Positions 1-6,738 of a stretch of DNA of 34,420 bases are shown here, piece by piece. Numbering within the stretch: the first letter of the stretch is position 1; each line of letters begins with the position of its first letter. This DNA is from Lachnospiraceae bacterium (lineage in GTDB: Bacteria > Bacillota > Clostridia > Lachnospirales > Lachnospiraceae). The stretch is taken from NCBI GenBank assembly GCA_022793065.1, contig JAAWCE010000130.1, positions 1 to 34,420 on the forward strand, in the 5' to 3' direction. Under the pieces are notes generated by a model, which was given only the letters and a program-made list of their open reading frames with translations, was not told the origin of the DNA and ran no database searches. Made by a program: the position numbers and the translations under genes.

Positions 1-140
1 AACGCCCTTTGAAGGGCGGCGACGAGTCAAGGGCGTAGTGGCTTGAACGAAGTGAAAGCCAGCGTCTTTAGGCGCTGGCCGGTAACAGCGGCTTATAGCC
101 GCAGAGCAAACCACCCGTTTGACGGGTGGTTATGATTTTT
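1..140 (+). mobile_element. Structured multi-hairpin region, likely right end / guide-RNA part of an IS200/IS605-type element (partial)
   Basis: Five stem-loops follow each other: 3-18 (perfect 7-bp stem), 40-60, 59-78 (8 bp with one G-U pair), 88-102 (6 bp) and 109-131 (9 bp or more, loop TTTGA), ending in a T run at 136-140. A chain of GC-rich hairpins closed by a strong subterminal hairpin is typical of the right end of IS200/IS605-family elements, where the TnpB/IscB-associated omega RNA is encoded. No tnpA, tnpB or iscB frame is visible to the right; any such gene would lie to the left of the window. The family assignment is pattern recognition, not a match. A rho-independent terminator cluster or another structured RNA is the alternative. 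Confidence 0.45.
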
Positions 141-511
141 GCCAATGATAATTATACTCTAAGGTTTGGTTTTGAGATTTTTTTCGACAGAAGAAATGTC
201 GGATATTGCAGAAATCAGGCATGGGAGACATGGTATTATTTCTATTAATGGTCAGGAAAGGGGTCAAAAATAAAATCTGGAAAACGGCCCATATCAACGC
301 TTATTAAGAAGTGGTAAAAATGATTTCAAAGCTATTAAGGGTCAAAATAAAGGGTCAGATATAAGGATGGAACGTATTTAGGGGAATTGGAAGCACATTT
401 CACAGATTATAACAATCTGCGAAATAACAGAGTCGAATTTAGCTGGATACTTGTAAATGATTCTGTGACAGAAAAAGAGGAAGCAAGGGAATGTTAAGGA
501 GAAAGAAGAAT
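141..511. other. Non-coding stretch upstream of the DUF2589 operon
   Basis: No convincing gene. The stretch is A/T- and purine-rich. It holds two short hairpins (about 184-201 and 403-419) and three copies of GGGTCA (near 260, 339 and 352), two of them followed by A-rich sequence. The purine-rich tail ends in an AAGGAG at 496-501 that serves the next gene. It could be degenerate mobile-element sequence, given the structured end just to the left. No clear -35/-10 pair could be assigned. Confidence 0.4.
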
Positions 512-925
512 ATGGCAGTACTGTTGAAAGAGCTTTTGGAAGAGATAGGTTCCGCTGTAAGCAATGCCAATTATGAGTTGGAAAGAGCGGCATTATGGCA
601 GTATATAACGCAGGGGTATGGGGAAAACAAGAGCAATGGGGAAGAACCATACACTCCTTTGACATTCAATATGGCATTGCAGGACGGAGGAGAGATTCGT
701 AAGATACCTGTTTCGGCATTATTACACAATACCACAATGCGTTTGGAGCGGGTGGATATGACATTGCGCTTCAAAATGTTTGATCAGAACGGAGAAGTCA
801 TGGTAGAGTGTGCGCCATCGGGAATAAAAGATGAGACTTTGGATGAGATGCAGCTTAGATTCAGAAATTCGGCGCCCACAGAAGGAATCTCTAAGGTCAC
901 AGATCATTACCTGAAAAAAATATAA
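512..925 (+). CDS. Hypothetical protein, probable distant relative/partner of DUF2589 protein
   Basis: A 137-residue protein with no signal peptide or membrane segment. The ATG at 512 is chosen over the in-frame ATG at 491 because AAGGAG (496-501) lies 10 bases before it. The N-terminal half is helical (MAVLLKELLEEIG). The second half has beta-strand character, with IPVSALLHNTTMRLERVDMT then LRFKMFD. This layout parallels the strand pattern 'ISAPLLSLVPLP...MDELTVDFEM' in the DUF2589 protein encoded next, so a shared fold is likely although identity is low. It is the first gene of a three-gene co-directional run ending at 2793. Function is unknown; I infer a role together with its two neighbours. 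Confidence 0.7.
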   Translation: MAVLLKELLEEIGSAVSNANYELERAALWQYITQGYGENKSNGEEPYTPLTFNMALQDGGEIRKIPVSALLHNTTMRLERVDMTLRFKMFDQNGEVMVECAPSGIKDETLDEMQLRFRNSAPTEGISKVTDHYLKKI

Positions 926-944
926 CTTTGGGGGAAGATAACTT

Positions 945-958
945 TATCCCATGGGATA
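945..958. promoter_or_regulatory. Perfect 14-bp palindrome between operon genes
   Basis: TATCCCATGGGATA is fully self-complementary and lies 20 bases after the stop of the first gene of the operon. It could be a protein-binding site or the base of a weak hairpin. There is no T run after it, so a terminator is unlikely. Confidence 0.3.
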
Positions 959-1028
959 TAAAAGGGAGAAGTTTTCATAAAACACAAAAGATAAAAAAAT
1001 TTTATTGTCAACGATTCTGATTCGTACA

Positions 1029-1042
1029 TGCGCTGAAGCGCA
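1029..1042 (+). promoter_or_regulatory. Hairpin immediately upstream of the DUF2589 gene's ribosome binding site
   Basis: TGCGCT-GA-AGCGCA forms a 6-bp stem three bases before the GGGAGG (1045-1050) that serves the ATG at 1058. A stem this close to the Shine-Dalgarno could affect translation or mRNA ends. That role is inference. Confidence 0.3.
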
Positions 1043-1057
1043 CAGGGAGGTATCAAC

Positions 1058-1843
1058 ATGGAAAATATGGAACAACCGGACAACAGAGGAAATATGGAAG
1101 CCTCGGCTTCCGCACAGACCGCGGATAACAGAGAGAAAGCGGATGAAATTGGAAGGGCAGTGATGTCACAGGCAGCGGCTAACATAGAACTGGCCGGAAG
1201 CCAGGCCTTGCAGGGGGGAGAACATGAAGGCGGCCAAAAGACGGTTGGCGAAAATGGAGAAGGAAATGTAACAGATAGTTTTGCAGGACTGCCCATTGAA
1301 TCTTTAATATGCGCTCCGATTTTGGCGGCGGCTAAGGGACAGCAGGAGCTGACAGCCGTTTATCTGGACGGCATTATGAAGCTGGCATATAAAGATGGGA
1401 AGCCGCCCCAAGAAGGAGAGAGCGGAAAAAAGACCAATGAAATCCAACTTACCGTGCAGAGGCCTGTTACAGGGGCGGACGGAACGGTGAAGCCCCAGGA
1501 TATGACAATCAGCGCACCCTTATTATCTTTGGTGCCGCTGCCCGCATTTACCATGGACGAACTAACGGTGGATTTTGAAATGGAAGTGAAGCAGTCCGAT
1601 ATACGGGAGGATACCACAAAGGCAGACATAAGCAGCAGCTTGTCATACAAGTCATGGTTTGGACTGAACGCAAATATTACAGGTAATGTGTCGTCGGACA
1701 GTACGCATAAAAGGCAGACGGACAGTACGGCCACTTATAAGATACATGCCAGGGCCGTACAGCAGGAACCTTCCGAAGGAATGGCAAAACTTACTTCTCT
1801 GTTTGCGCAGATGATGGAGCCAATACCAGTTCAGAAATCGTAA
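1058..1843 (+). CDS. DUF2589 domain-containing protein
   Basis: A 261-residue protein. The first about 70 residues are hydrophilic and low in complexity (Glu/Gly/Gln-rich). The rest fits the DUF2589 pattern. A helix 'FAGLPIESLICAPILAAAKGQ' begins near residue 72, followed by a variable linker. Next come the strands ISAPLLSLVPLPAFTMDEL and TVDFEMEV, a 'SWFGLNANITGNVS' segment, and a closing strand 'YKIHARAVQQEP' plus helix. GGGAGG at 1045-1050 supports the ATG. DUF2589 has no established function. Proteins of this family often occur in small clusters with relatives, and here both flanking genes run the same way (15 bases to the next start). The long hydrophilic N-terminal extension is unusual for the family as I know it. 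Confidence 0.8.
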   Translation: MENMEQPDNRGNMEASASAQTADNREKADEIGRAVMSQAAANIELAGSQALQGGEHEGGQKTVGENGEGNVTDSFAGLPIESLICAPILAAAKGQQELTAVYLDGIMKLAYKDGKPPQEGESGKKTNEIQLTVQRPVTGADGTVKPQDMTISAPLLSLVPLPAFTMDELTVDFEMEVKQSDIREDTTKADISSSLSYKSWFGLNANITGNVSSDSTHKRQTDSTATYKIHARAVQQEPSEGMAKLTSLFAQMMEPIPVQKS

Positions 1844-1857
1844 TCGGAGGGTAGATT

Positions 1858-2793
1858 ATGAATAGGGATGGACGTATCCCAGGATATGGTGGGAAATTTT
1901 ATTCTTATAAAATTGAAAGTGCGGATGTGGCGGGGATACAGCGGGAATGCAGAGGATTTATACATGGTGGAAAAATGGTGTATCTGCCGGATATTTTAAT
2001 TGGTTCGGAAGCAGGAGGGCATCAGGATTATTCTCTGAAATGCAGCAATATATTGAGGAGAGAGGGAGCGGGGTTCAGAAGCAGAGATAATACGGATGTA
2101 CTGCCAAACGGCGAGGGTGTGTATTGCAGATTTATACCTGTGGAGGAAAGGGTGGGACGATTGGTAAAGTCCATCACCGGTCCGGGAGCAAGCGGAGGTT
2201 TTTTTGTTTGTATTTCAACCCAAGATGCTGTGGAGCTATCCTTCTATACGATGGATTCCAATGACATGAAATATGGTCAGGTTAACGGCAAAGATGCAAG
2301 AGAGAGGGGATTGGATGAGTCGCAGGCGTTGGCGGGCAGAATGTGTGAGACTGTACGGGAAGTGAGACGTCAAGTAAGCAGGAATGGAGTCAATAATTCC
2401 GAGATTGCGTTTTACCGCAACATTCCGCTGCAAAAAGTAGGCGAAGTTTTTTTGCTAAAGAATGTTAAACCAAAAAATCAAGCAATGTGGAATGTAAACG
2501 ATGCCAGTTATGTAAAAGCGTATCGGGAAGTTTATAATGATTCACCCCAATTTAAGATTTCTCGTAAGCCTAGCTGCAAAGATATGTTGGATCTTTTTGG
2601 AATTTTGCTGCAAAGAAGAGGATTTATATATACGGAGGATTTTTTGGTAAAACAGCATGGGAATAGTTATACCTACCAAAGATATATCAGACCATCGCAC
2701 AATTTGTTTCCATTAAGGGCGGCGCCGTCAATGCCAGCCCATGCGTCAGAGCCTTCTGTGCCTTCAACGCACGTTGATTCGAGTATTCTCTGA
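1858..2793 (+). CDS. Hypothetical protein, third gene of the DUF2589 operon
   Basis: A 311-residue protein of no family I recognise. The ATG at 1858 is preceded by CGGAGGG about 6 bases upstream, and the gap to the DUF2589 stop is only 14 bases, so co-transcription is very likely. No signal peptide or obvious membrane segment. The middle, about residues 95-200, has alternating strands ('GGFFVCISTQDAVELSFYTM') and a charged helix (ERGLDESQALAGRMCETVRE). The C-terminal tail from about residue 285 is Pro/Ser/Ala-rich and probably disordered. A strong terminator follows at 2809. Its role is likely tied to the two upstream beta-sandwich-like proteins. Confidence 0.7.
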   Translation: MNRDGRIPGYGGKFYSYKIESADVAGIQRECRGFIHGGKMVYLPDILIGSEAGGHQDYSLKCSNILRREGAGFRSRDNTDVLPNGEGVYCRFIPVEERVGRLVKSITGPGASGGFFVCISTQDAVELSFYTMDSNDMKYGQVNGKDARERGLDESQALAGRMCETVREVRRQVSRNGVNNSEIAFYRNIPLQKVGEVFLLKNVKPKNQAMWNVNDASYVKAYREVYNDSPQFKISRKPSCKDMLDLFGILLQRRGFIYTEDFLVKQHGNSYTYQRYIRPSHNLFPLRAAPSMPAHASEPSVPSTHVDSSIL

Positions 2794-2808
2794 GTTAAAA
2801 AATATTAG

Positions 2809-2845
2809 CTGCCAATCATCTTCTTGAGGTTGGCAGTATTTTTAT
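2809..2845 (+). terminator. Rho-independent terminator of the DUF2589 operon
   Basis: CTGCCAA (2809-2815) pairs with TTGGCAG (2830-2836) and is followed by TATTTTTAT. It lies 16 bases after the stop of the third operon gene. Confidence 0.85.
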
Positions 2846-2897
2846 ACCGCGCTTGCTGAATATTTTTTGTATGGCTTAATTGATGTCGTATTTGCTA

Positions 2898-2926
2898 TTG
2901 CGTGTGTGCATTGGTTCTGTTACAAT
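2898..2926 (+). promoter_or_regulatory. Promoter predicting a leaderless transcript for the radical SAM gene
   Basis: TTGCGT (2898-2903), a 17-base spacer and TACAAT (2921-2926). The expected start of transcription, about 7 bases after the -10, falls on or next to the A of the ATG at 2933. No Shine-Dalgarno-like sequence precedes that ATG. Confidence 0.6.
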
Positions 2927-2932
2927 GGGTAT

Positions 2933-3694
2933 ATGAAAAAGACGAATCCATATATACAAAATTTAAATCGAATAGAATTTTTGATCACCCTGGCTTGTAC
3001 AGGGCAGTGTAAACATTGTTCCGAAGGCGAGCATATAAAAAGCGGCCAACACATAGACGGAGATGCGGGGGCGGAAGCGGTTTATAAATTGTGCGGAGAA
3101 TTTGACATAAGGTCGCTGATGACGTTTGGCGGAGAACCACTTTTATATTCTGAGGAAGTATGTAAGATACATGCCGCCGGGCGGAAAATGCAGATTCCCA
3201 AAAGACAGATTATTACCAATGGTTTCTTTCGCACTGATCAGGGGCAAATAGAAGAAATTGTAGTGAAGCTGGCTGAAAGCGGAGTGAATGAAATTCTTCT
3301 CTCAGCGGATGCGTTTCATCAGGAGACGATTCCGTTAGAGACGGTAAAGATATTTGCCGAAGCGGTGAAAACCGCAGGAATACCGTTGCAAGTGCATCCG
3401 GCGTGGCTGGTGGGCAGAGAATCTTCCAATCAATATGATAGAAGAACTGGGGAAATTCTGGAAGAATTCAGGCAAATGGGCATAGAAGCCTCAGAGGGGA
3501 ATATCATCTTTCCTTCCGGTAATGCGTTGAAATACCTGGGTGAATATTTTAAAACAGAGCAAAAATGTACAAATCCATATGAAGAGGACCCAAAAGATAT
3601 CCGTTCGATTTGTATTGCGCCGGATGGAACCGTACTAAACGGTAACATATATGAACAGGACATTCTGGACATACTTGAAAATTATAAAGGATAA
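2933..3694 (+). CDS. Radical SAM domain protein (leaderless start likely)
   Basis: A 253-residue protein from the ATG at 2933. The frame is open further left, but those codons overlap the promoter and encode an implausible N-terminus. The [4Fe-4S]/SAM motif CxxxCxxC is present as C22-TGQ-C26-KH-C29. It is followed by the 'FGGEP' glycine motif, an 'ITNGFF' strand and 'ILLSADAFHQE', all in the order expected of a partial radical SAM TIM barrel. The C-terminus has only two cysteines ('EQKCTNPYEEDP' and 'RSICIAPDGTV'), resembling a reduced SPASM-like tail. The substrate cannot be told. No precursor peptide or partner enzyme is adjacent, since the DUF2589 operon is separated by a terminator. Confidence 0.85.
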   Translation: MKKTNPYIQNLNRIEFLITLACTGQCKHCSEGEHIKSGQHIDGDAGAEAVYKLCGEFDIRSLMTFGGEPLLYSEEVCKIHAAGRKMQIPKRQIITNGFFRTDQGQIEEIVVKLAESGVNEILLSADAFHQETIPLETVKIFAEAVKTAGIPLQVHPAWLVGRESSNQYDRRTGEILEEFRQMGIEASEGNIIFPSGNALKYLGEYFKTEQKCTNPYEEDPKDIRSICIAPDGTVLNGNIYEQDILDILENYKG

Positions 3695-3715
3695 AAACAG
3701 GAAGGGGGTATCCTA

Positions 3716-3744
3716 TTGCATTTTACGGTCCTTTGTGATATGAT
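3716..3744 (+). promoter_or_regulatory. Candidate promoter of ptb
   Basis: TTGCAT (3716-3721), a 17-base spacer and TATGAT (3739-3744), about 110 bases before the ptb start. This is the best -35/-10 pair in the gap. Confidence 0.5.
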
Positions 3745-3769
3745 TCATGACGGTAGAATCTTTGTGAAA

Positions 3770-3789
3770 AACGCCGTTTGACGGTTGTT
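3770..3789. repeat. Imperfect hairpin sharing an 11-base core with the element end at 109-131
   Basis: CCGTTTGACGG at 3774-3784 is identical to 115-125, the tip of the strong hairpin at the left of the window. The flanks here (AACG / TTGTT) pair only partly. It may be a decayed copy of the same element end, or chance. It sits in the 5' leader of ptb. Confidence 0.25.
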
Positions 3790-3864
3790 TATCAACTGAA
3801 AAACCGGGCGGAAGAATAAAAAGAAATTGGTGTCCCATAAGGGCAGAAAGGAAGTATGTTGGAA

Positions 3865-4782
3865 ATGAAACAGGGATTTGATGACATTGTGGCAAAAGTG
3901 CGCAAATGTAGTAAAAAGACAGTATCGGTTTCCGTGGCACAGGATTCGGCGGTTCTGGAGGCCGTCAGAGAGGCCAAAGCAAGAGAGATTGCCGATGCGA
4001 TTCTGGTAGGCGACGAGGCAAAGATAAGGGAGGTCGCGGCTGCAATTGACATGGATCTGTCAGGCTATGAGATTATTGACGAACCGGATGTAATTCAGGC
4101 GTCTTTGAAGGCTGTCAAGCTGGTTCATGACGGTAAAGCGGATATGTATATGAAAGGCCTGATTGATACAAAGGATTTCCTGAAAAGTGTATTGGACAAG
4201 GAAGTGGGTCTGCGCACCGGAAAGCCGCTTTCTCATGTGTGTGTGTTTGAAATACCGGGTATTGACAGGCTTTTGTTTCTGACAGATGTAGCGTTTATGA
4301 CATACCCCACGTTGGAAGATAAGGTAAATATTATTAAGAATACCATTCCCGTGTGTAATGCCTGCGGCATAGAGATGCCCAAAGTAGCGCCCTTAGCAGC
4401 AGTGGAGGTAGTAAATCCTAAGATGCCGGCTACGGTGGAAGCAGCGGAACTTGTAAAGCTGTGCGAGGAAGGCCAGCTTCCAGGATGTATTGTGGACGGT
4501 CCCCTTTCCCTTGACCTTGCCATTGATGCGGAAGCCGCAAAGCATAAAGCTGCAACCAATCGAAAGATTCAGGGAGATGCGGATGTACTCTTGTTCCCGG
4601 ATATTCATGCGGGCAACTTAGTCTATAAGGCCATTGTACATATGGTAAAGGTAAAGAACGGATGTATTCTCACAGGCACCAAAGTTCCTGTCATTCTGAC
4701 CAGCCGTTCCGACAGTTTTGAGACAAAGGTAAACTCAATTGCCTTAGCAGCGGTTGTAGCGGAAGAAATGAAAAAAGCCTAA
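3865..4782 (+). CDS. ptb: Phosphate butyryltransferase
   Basis: Converts butyryl-CoA and phosphate to butyryl phosphate and CoA, the penultimate step of butyrate formation, in the cytoplasm. The 305-residue product matches the family along its length: 'SVAQDSAVLEAVREAKAREI', 'DAILVGDEAKI', 'KADMYMKGLIDT', 'VGLRTGKPLSHV', 'LLFLTDVAFMTYP', 'KVAPLAAVEVVNPKMP', 'GCIVDGPLSLDLAI' and 'VILTSRSDSFETK'. The ATG at 3865 is preferred to the one at 3856, because AGGAAG (3849-3854) is too close to the latter and because the family begins around 'MKxGFDDI'. Butyrate kinase follows 174 bases downstream. Confidence 0.95.
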   Translation: MKQGFDDIVAKVRKCSKKTVSVSVAQDSAVLEAVREAKAREIADAILVGDEAKIREVAAAIDMDLSGYEIIDEPDVIQASLKAVKLVHDGKADMYMKGLIDTKDFLKSVLDKEVGLRTGKPLSHVCVFEIPGIDRLLFLTDVAFMTYPTLEDKVNIIKNTIPVCNACGIEMPKVAPLAAVEVVNPKMPATVEAAELVKLCEEGQLPGCIVDGPLSLDLAIDAEAAKHKAATNRKIQGDADVLLFPDIHAGNLVYKAIVHMVKVKNGCILTGTKVPVILTSRSDSFETKVNSIALAAVVAEEMKKA

Positions 4783-4853
4783 AATCAGGCAAATATTTCA
4801 ATCTATTGAGAGATCGTGAGGGGACTTAACATAAAAACAATCTCGGAACGAAG

Positions 4854-4917
4854 GCGCCCGGAAGGAAATTAAAGCTGCGTACTTTGCAGATGAAATTTTC
4901 TTCCCTGGTTAGGGCGC
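4854..4917 (+). promoter_or_regulatory. Long stem-loop in the ptb-buk spacer
   Basis: Three stacked helices: GCGCCC (4854-4859) with GGGCGC (4912-4917); GGAAGGAAATT (from 4860) with AAATTTTCTTCC (4893-4904), one mismatch; and an inner CTGC/GCAG pair around 4875-4888. It lies 40 bases before the buk start. There is no T run, so it is not a standard terminator. It may be an mRNA stabiliser, a processing site or a regulator of buk translation. Confidence 0.55.
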
Positions 4918-4956
4918 TGTAGTGCAGAGACGGAACTGGAATAGGAGGAAAACACA

Positions 4957-6024
4957 ATGTCCATTAAGAGTTTAATTATTAATCCGGGTTCCACTTCAAC
5001 CAAAATAGGAGTGTTTGAAGACGAAACCTTATTGTTTGATGAGACTTTAAGACATTCTACGGAAGAAATCGGTCAATTTGATTCTATTGTGGCACAAAAA
5101 GATTTTAGAAAGAAAATTATTACAGATTTTCTGGAAAGCAAAAATTTTGACATTAAGAGTCTCAATGTGGTAGTGGGCAGAGGAGGAATGTTGAAACCCA
5201 TTCCCGGAGGTACCTATGCTGTGACAGAGGAATTGCTTGCGGATTTAAAGATTGGTGTACAGGGACAACATGCTTCTAATCTGGGGGGAATTTTGGCAAA
5301 GGAAATCGCAGATTTCATTGGTGCGCCCTCTTATATTGTGGACCCTACCGTCGTAGATGAACTGATGCCCATTGCAAGGTATTCCGGCGTGCCGGAGCTT
5401 CCACGGGTGAGCATTTTTCATGCGCTGAACCAGAAGGCTGTTGCCAAAAGGTATGCAAAAGAAGTGGGTAAATCATATGAAAGTTTACGGCTGATTGTAG
5501 TACATATGGGCGGCGGCGTGTCAGTGGGCGCTCATGAAGGCGGTAAAGTGGTTGATGTGTTTAACGCACTGGACGGTGACGGCGCTTTTTCACCGGAGAG
5601 AGCGGGGGCGGTTCCCAGCGGCGCATTGGTGAAAATGTGTTTTTCCGGCAAATATACCGAAAAAGAGGTATATGGCAAATTGGTTGGAAACGGAGGATTT
5701 AACGCATATCTTGGCACCAATGACATGCGTGAGGTGACAAAGCGCGCTAATGAGGGTGACGAAAAGGCGGCGGAGACAAAACAAGCATTTCTTCTCCAGG
5801 TGGCGAAAGATATCGGCTCCATGGCATGTGTATTAAGCGGCCGGGTAGACCAGATTATAGTCACGGGCGGTATCGCATATGGCGCGGATGTTGTGGCGGC
5901 ATTGAAGGAGAGAGCGGAATGGATTGCGCCCTTTACCGTATATCCCGGAGAAGATGAACTGTTGGCATTGGCGCAGGGTGCGCTGCGTGTACTGAATGGT
6001 GAGGAAGAGGCAAAGGTATATTAA
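4957..6024 (+). CDS. buk: Butyrate kinase
   Basis: Transfers phosphate from butyryl phosphate to ADP, giving butyrate and ATP, the last step of the ptb-buk route. The 355 residues are the usual length. ASKHA-fold acetate/butyrate kinase motifs are present: '[15 protein letters not shown]' at the N-terminus, 'GRGG' near residue 74, '[14 protein letters not shown]', '[20 protein letters not shown]', '[16 protein letters not shown]' and '[10 protein letters not shown]' near the C-terminus. AGGAGG at 4943-4948 lies 8 bases before the ATG. No terminator with a T run follows; the large inverted repeat at 6044-6117 lies just downstream. Confidence 0.96.
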   Translation: MSIKSLIINPGSTSTKIGVFEDETLLFDETLRHSTEEIGQFDSIVAQKDFRKKIITDFLESKNFDIKSLNVVVGRGGMLKPIPGGTYAVTEELLADLKIGVQGQHASNLGGILAKEIADFIGAPSYIVDPTVVDELMPIARYSGVPELPRVSIFHALNQKAVAKRYAKEVGKSYESLRLIVVHMGGGVSVGAHEGGKVVDVFNALDGDGAFSPERAGAVPSGALVKMCFSGKYTEKEVYGKLVGNGGFNAYLGTNDMREVTKRANEGDEKAAETKQAFLLQVAKDIGSMACVLSGRVDQIIVTGGIAYGADVVAALKERAEWIAPFTVYPGEDELLALAQGALRVLNGEEEAKVY

Positions 6025-6043
6025 GCGGGTGCGTTTTAGGAAA

Positions 6044-6117
6044 ATCGGCAATGAGAGTCATGTGCAGAGGGGCTTGTGTGAGAATCAGGAAGTTTGCACA
6101 GGGTTATCATTGCCGAT
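6044..6117. repeat. Large inverted repeat between the convergent buk and GNAT genes
   Basis: ATCGGCAATGA (6044-6054) is exactly complementary to TCATTGCCGAT (6107-6117). Just inside, TGTGCA (6061-6066) pairs with TGCACA (6095-6100). The right arm lies inside the last codons of the GNAT gene. Read on the minus strand the outer stem is followed by TTTTCC, so it may end the GNAT transcript. Read on the plus strand there is no T run. Confidence 0.5.
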
Positions 6118-6585
6118 AAATTGTACATAAATCTGACAGGGATTTGCTTCGGCCCAAAGGGTGGGCAGACATTCAAATTCTCGAAAACCCAACGCTTCAT
6201 AGAAGGCATTAGTTTTATCATACTCCTGATAGTACCCTTTCTTTACGGTTTTTACTTGTATATATTCATAATGAGATTGCCTTGCGAAGGCGAGAAATTG
6301 ATTCCATAACATTCTGCCAAAACCCTGACCATGGTATTTTTCCAGAATTCCCATAACATAGATTTCCGCTGTTGCGGCGCTTGTTTCTTTTAAAGAAATA
6401 AACCCAATTGCTTTATCGTCTATGAACATGGCCCAGAAGGGCATATCGGCACAGTTTTTGACATATTCTAAAGTGCTTTCCGGTATTCCGAACCAGTCGG
6501 GAAGCTGAGAGAGAATATGGGAAGCAATGAAGGTTTTTTCTTCTGTAGTTTCAATGTATCTGATGAAGGCTGATTTGGCTGTCAT
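6085..6585 (-). CDS. GNAT family N-acetyltransferase
   Basis: A 166-residue single-domain GNAT protein that probably transfers an acetyl group from acetyl-CoA to an unknown amine. The central strand 'AEIYVMGILEKYHGQGFGRMLWNQFL' (about residues 72-98) contains the acetyl-CoA pyrophosphate-binding motif (Q/R-x-x-G-x-G/A) as HGQGFG. The later 'NAFYEALGFREFE' is the usual motif B of the family. On the minus strand GGAGGT lies 7 bases before the ATG. Convergent with buk, it runs towards uxaC's terminator side with no operon partner. The substrate cannot be predicted. Confidence 0.9.
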   Translation of the reverse strand: MTAKSAFIRYIETTEEKTFIASHILSQLPDWFGIPESTLEYVKNCADMPFWAMFIDDKAIGFISLKETSAATAEIYVMGILEKYHGQGFGRMLWNQFLAFARQSHYEYIQVKTVKKGYYQEYDKTNAFYEALGFREFECLPTLWAEANPCQIYVQFIGNDNPVQTS

Positions 6586-6636
6586 AGAGTTACCTCCAAT
6601 GTAAAATTACAAACATATCATGGATAAACAAATGAG

Positions 6637-6679
6637 AAACAAAAAGGGCGGTTGACTGCGCATTGCCAGCCAGCCGCCC
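6637..6679 (-). terminator. Terminator of uxaC
   Basis: On the minus strand GGGCGG pairs with CCGCCC and is followed by TTTTTGTTT (plus-strand 6637-6645). It lies 60 bases beyond the uxaC stop. A second inverted repeat, TCTGTCA (6696-6702) with TGACAGA (6724-6730), lies between the stop and this terminator. Confidence 0.8.
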
Positions 6680-6738
6680 ACCTGACTTATAACACTCTGT
6701 CAAAACGGGCTATAAGGTATATCTGACAGAAAGAAATA

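Noticed and set aside
2867..2932. 22-codon N-terminal extension of the radical SAM protein
   Set aside because: It covers the -35/-10 elements and encodes a hydrophobic segment not expected in this cytosolic family.
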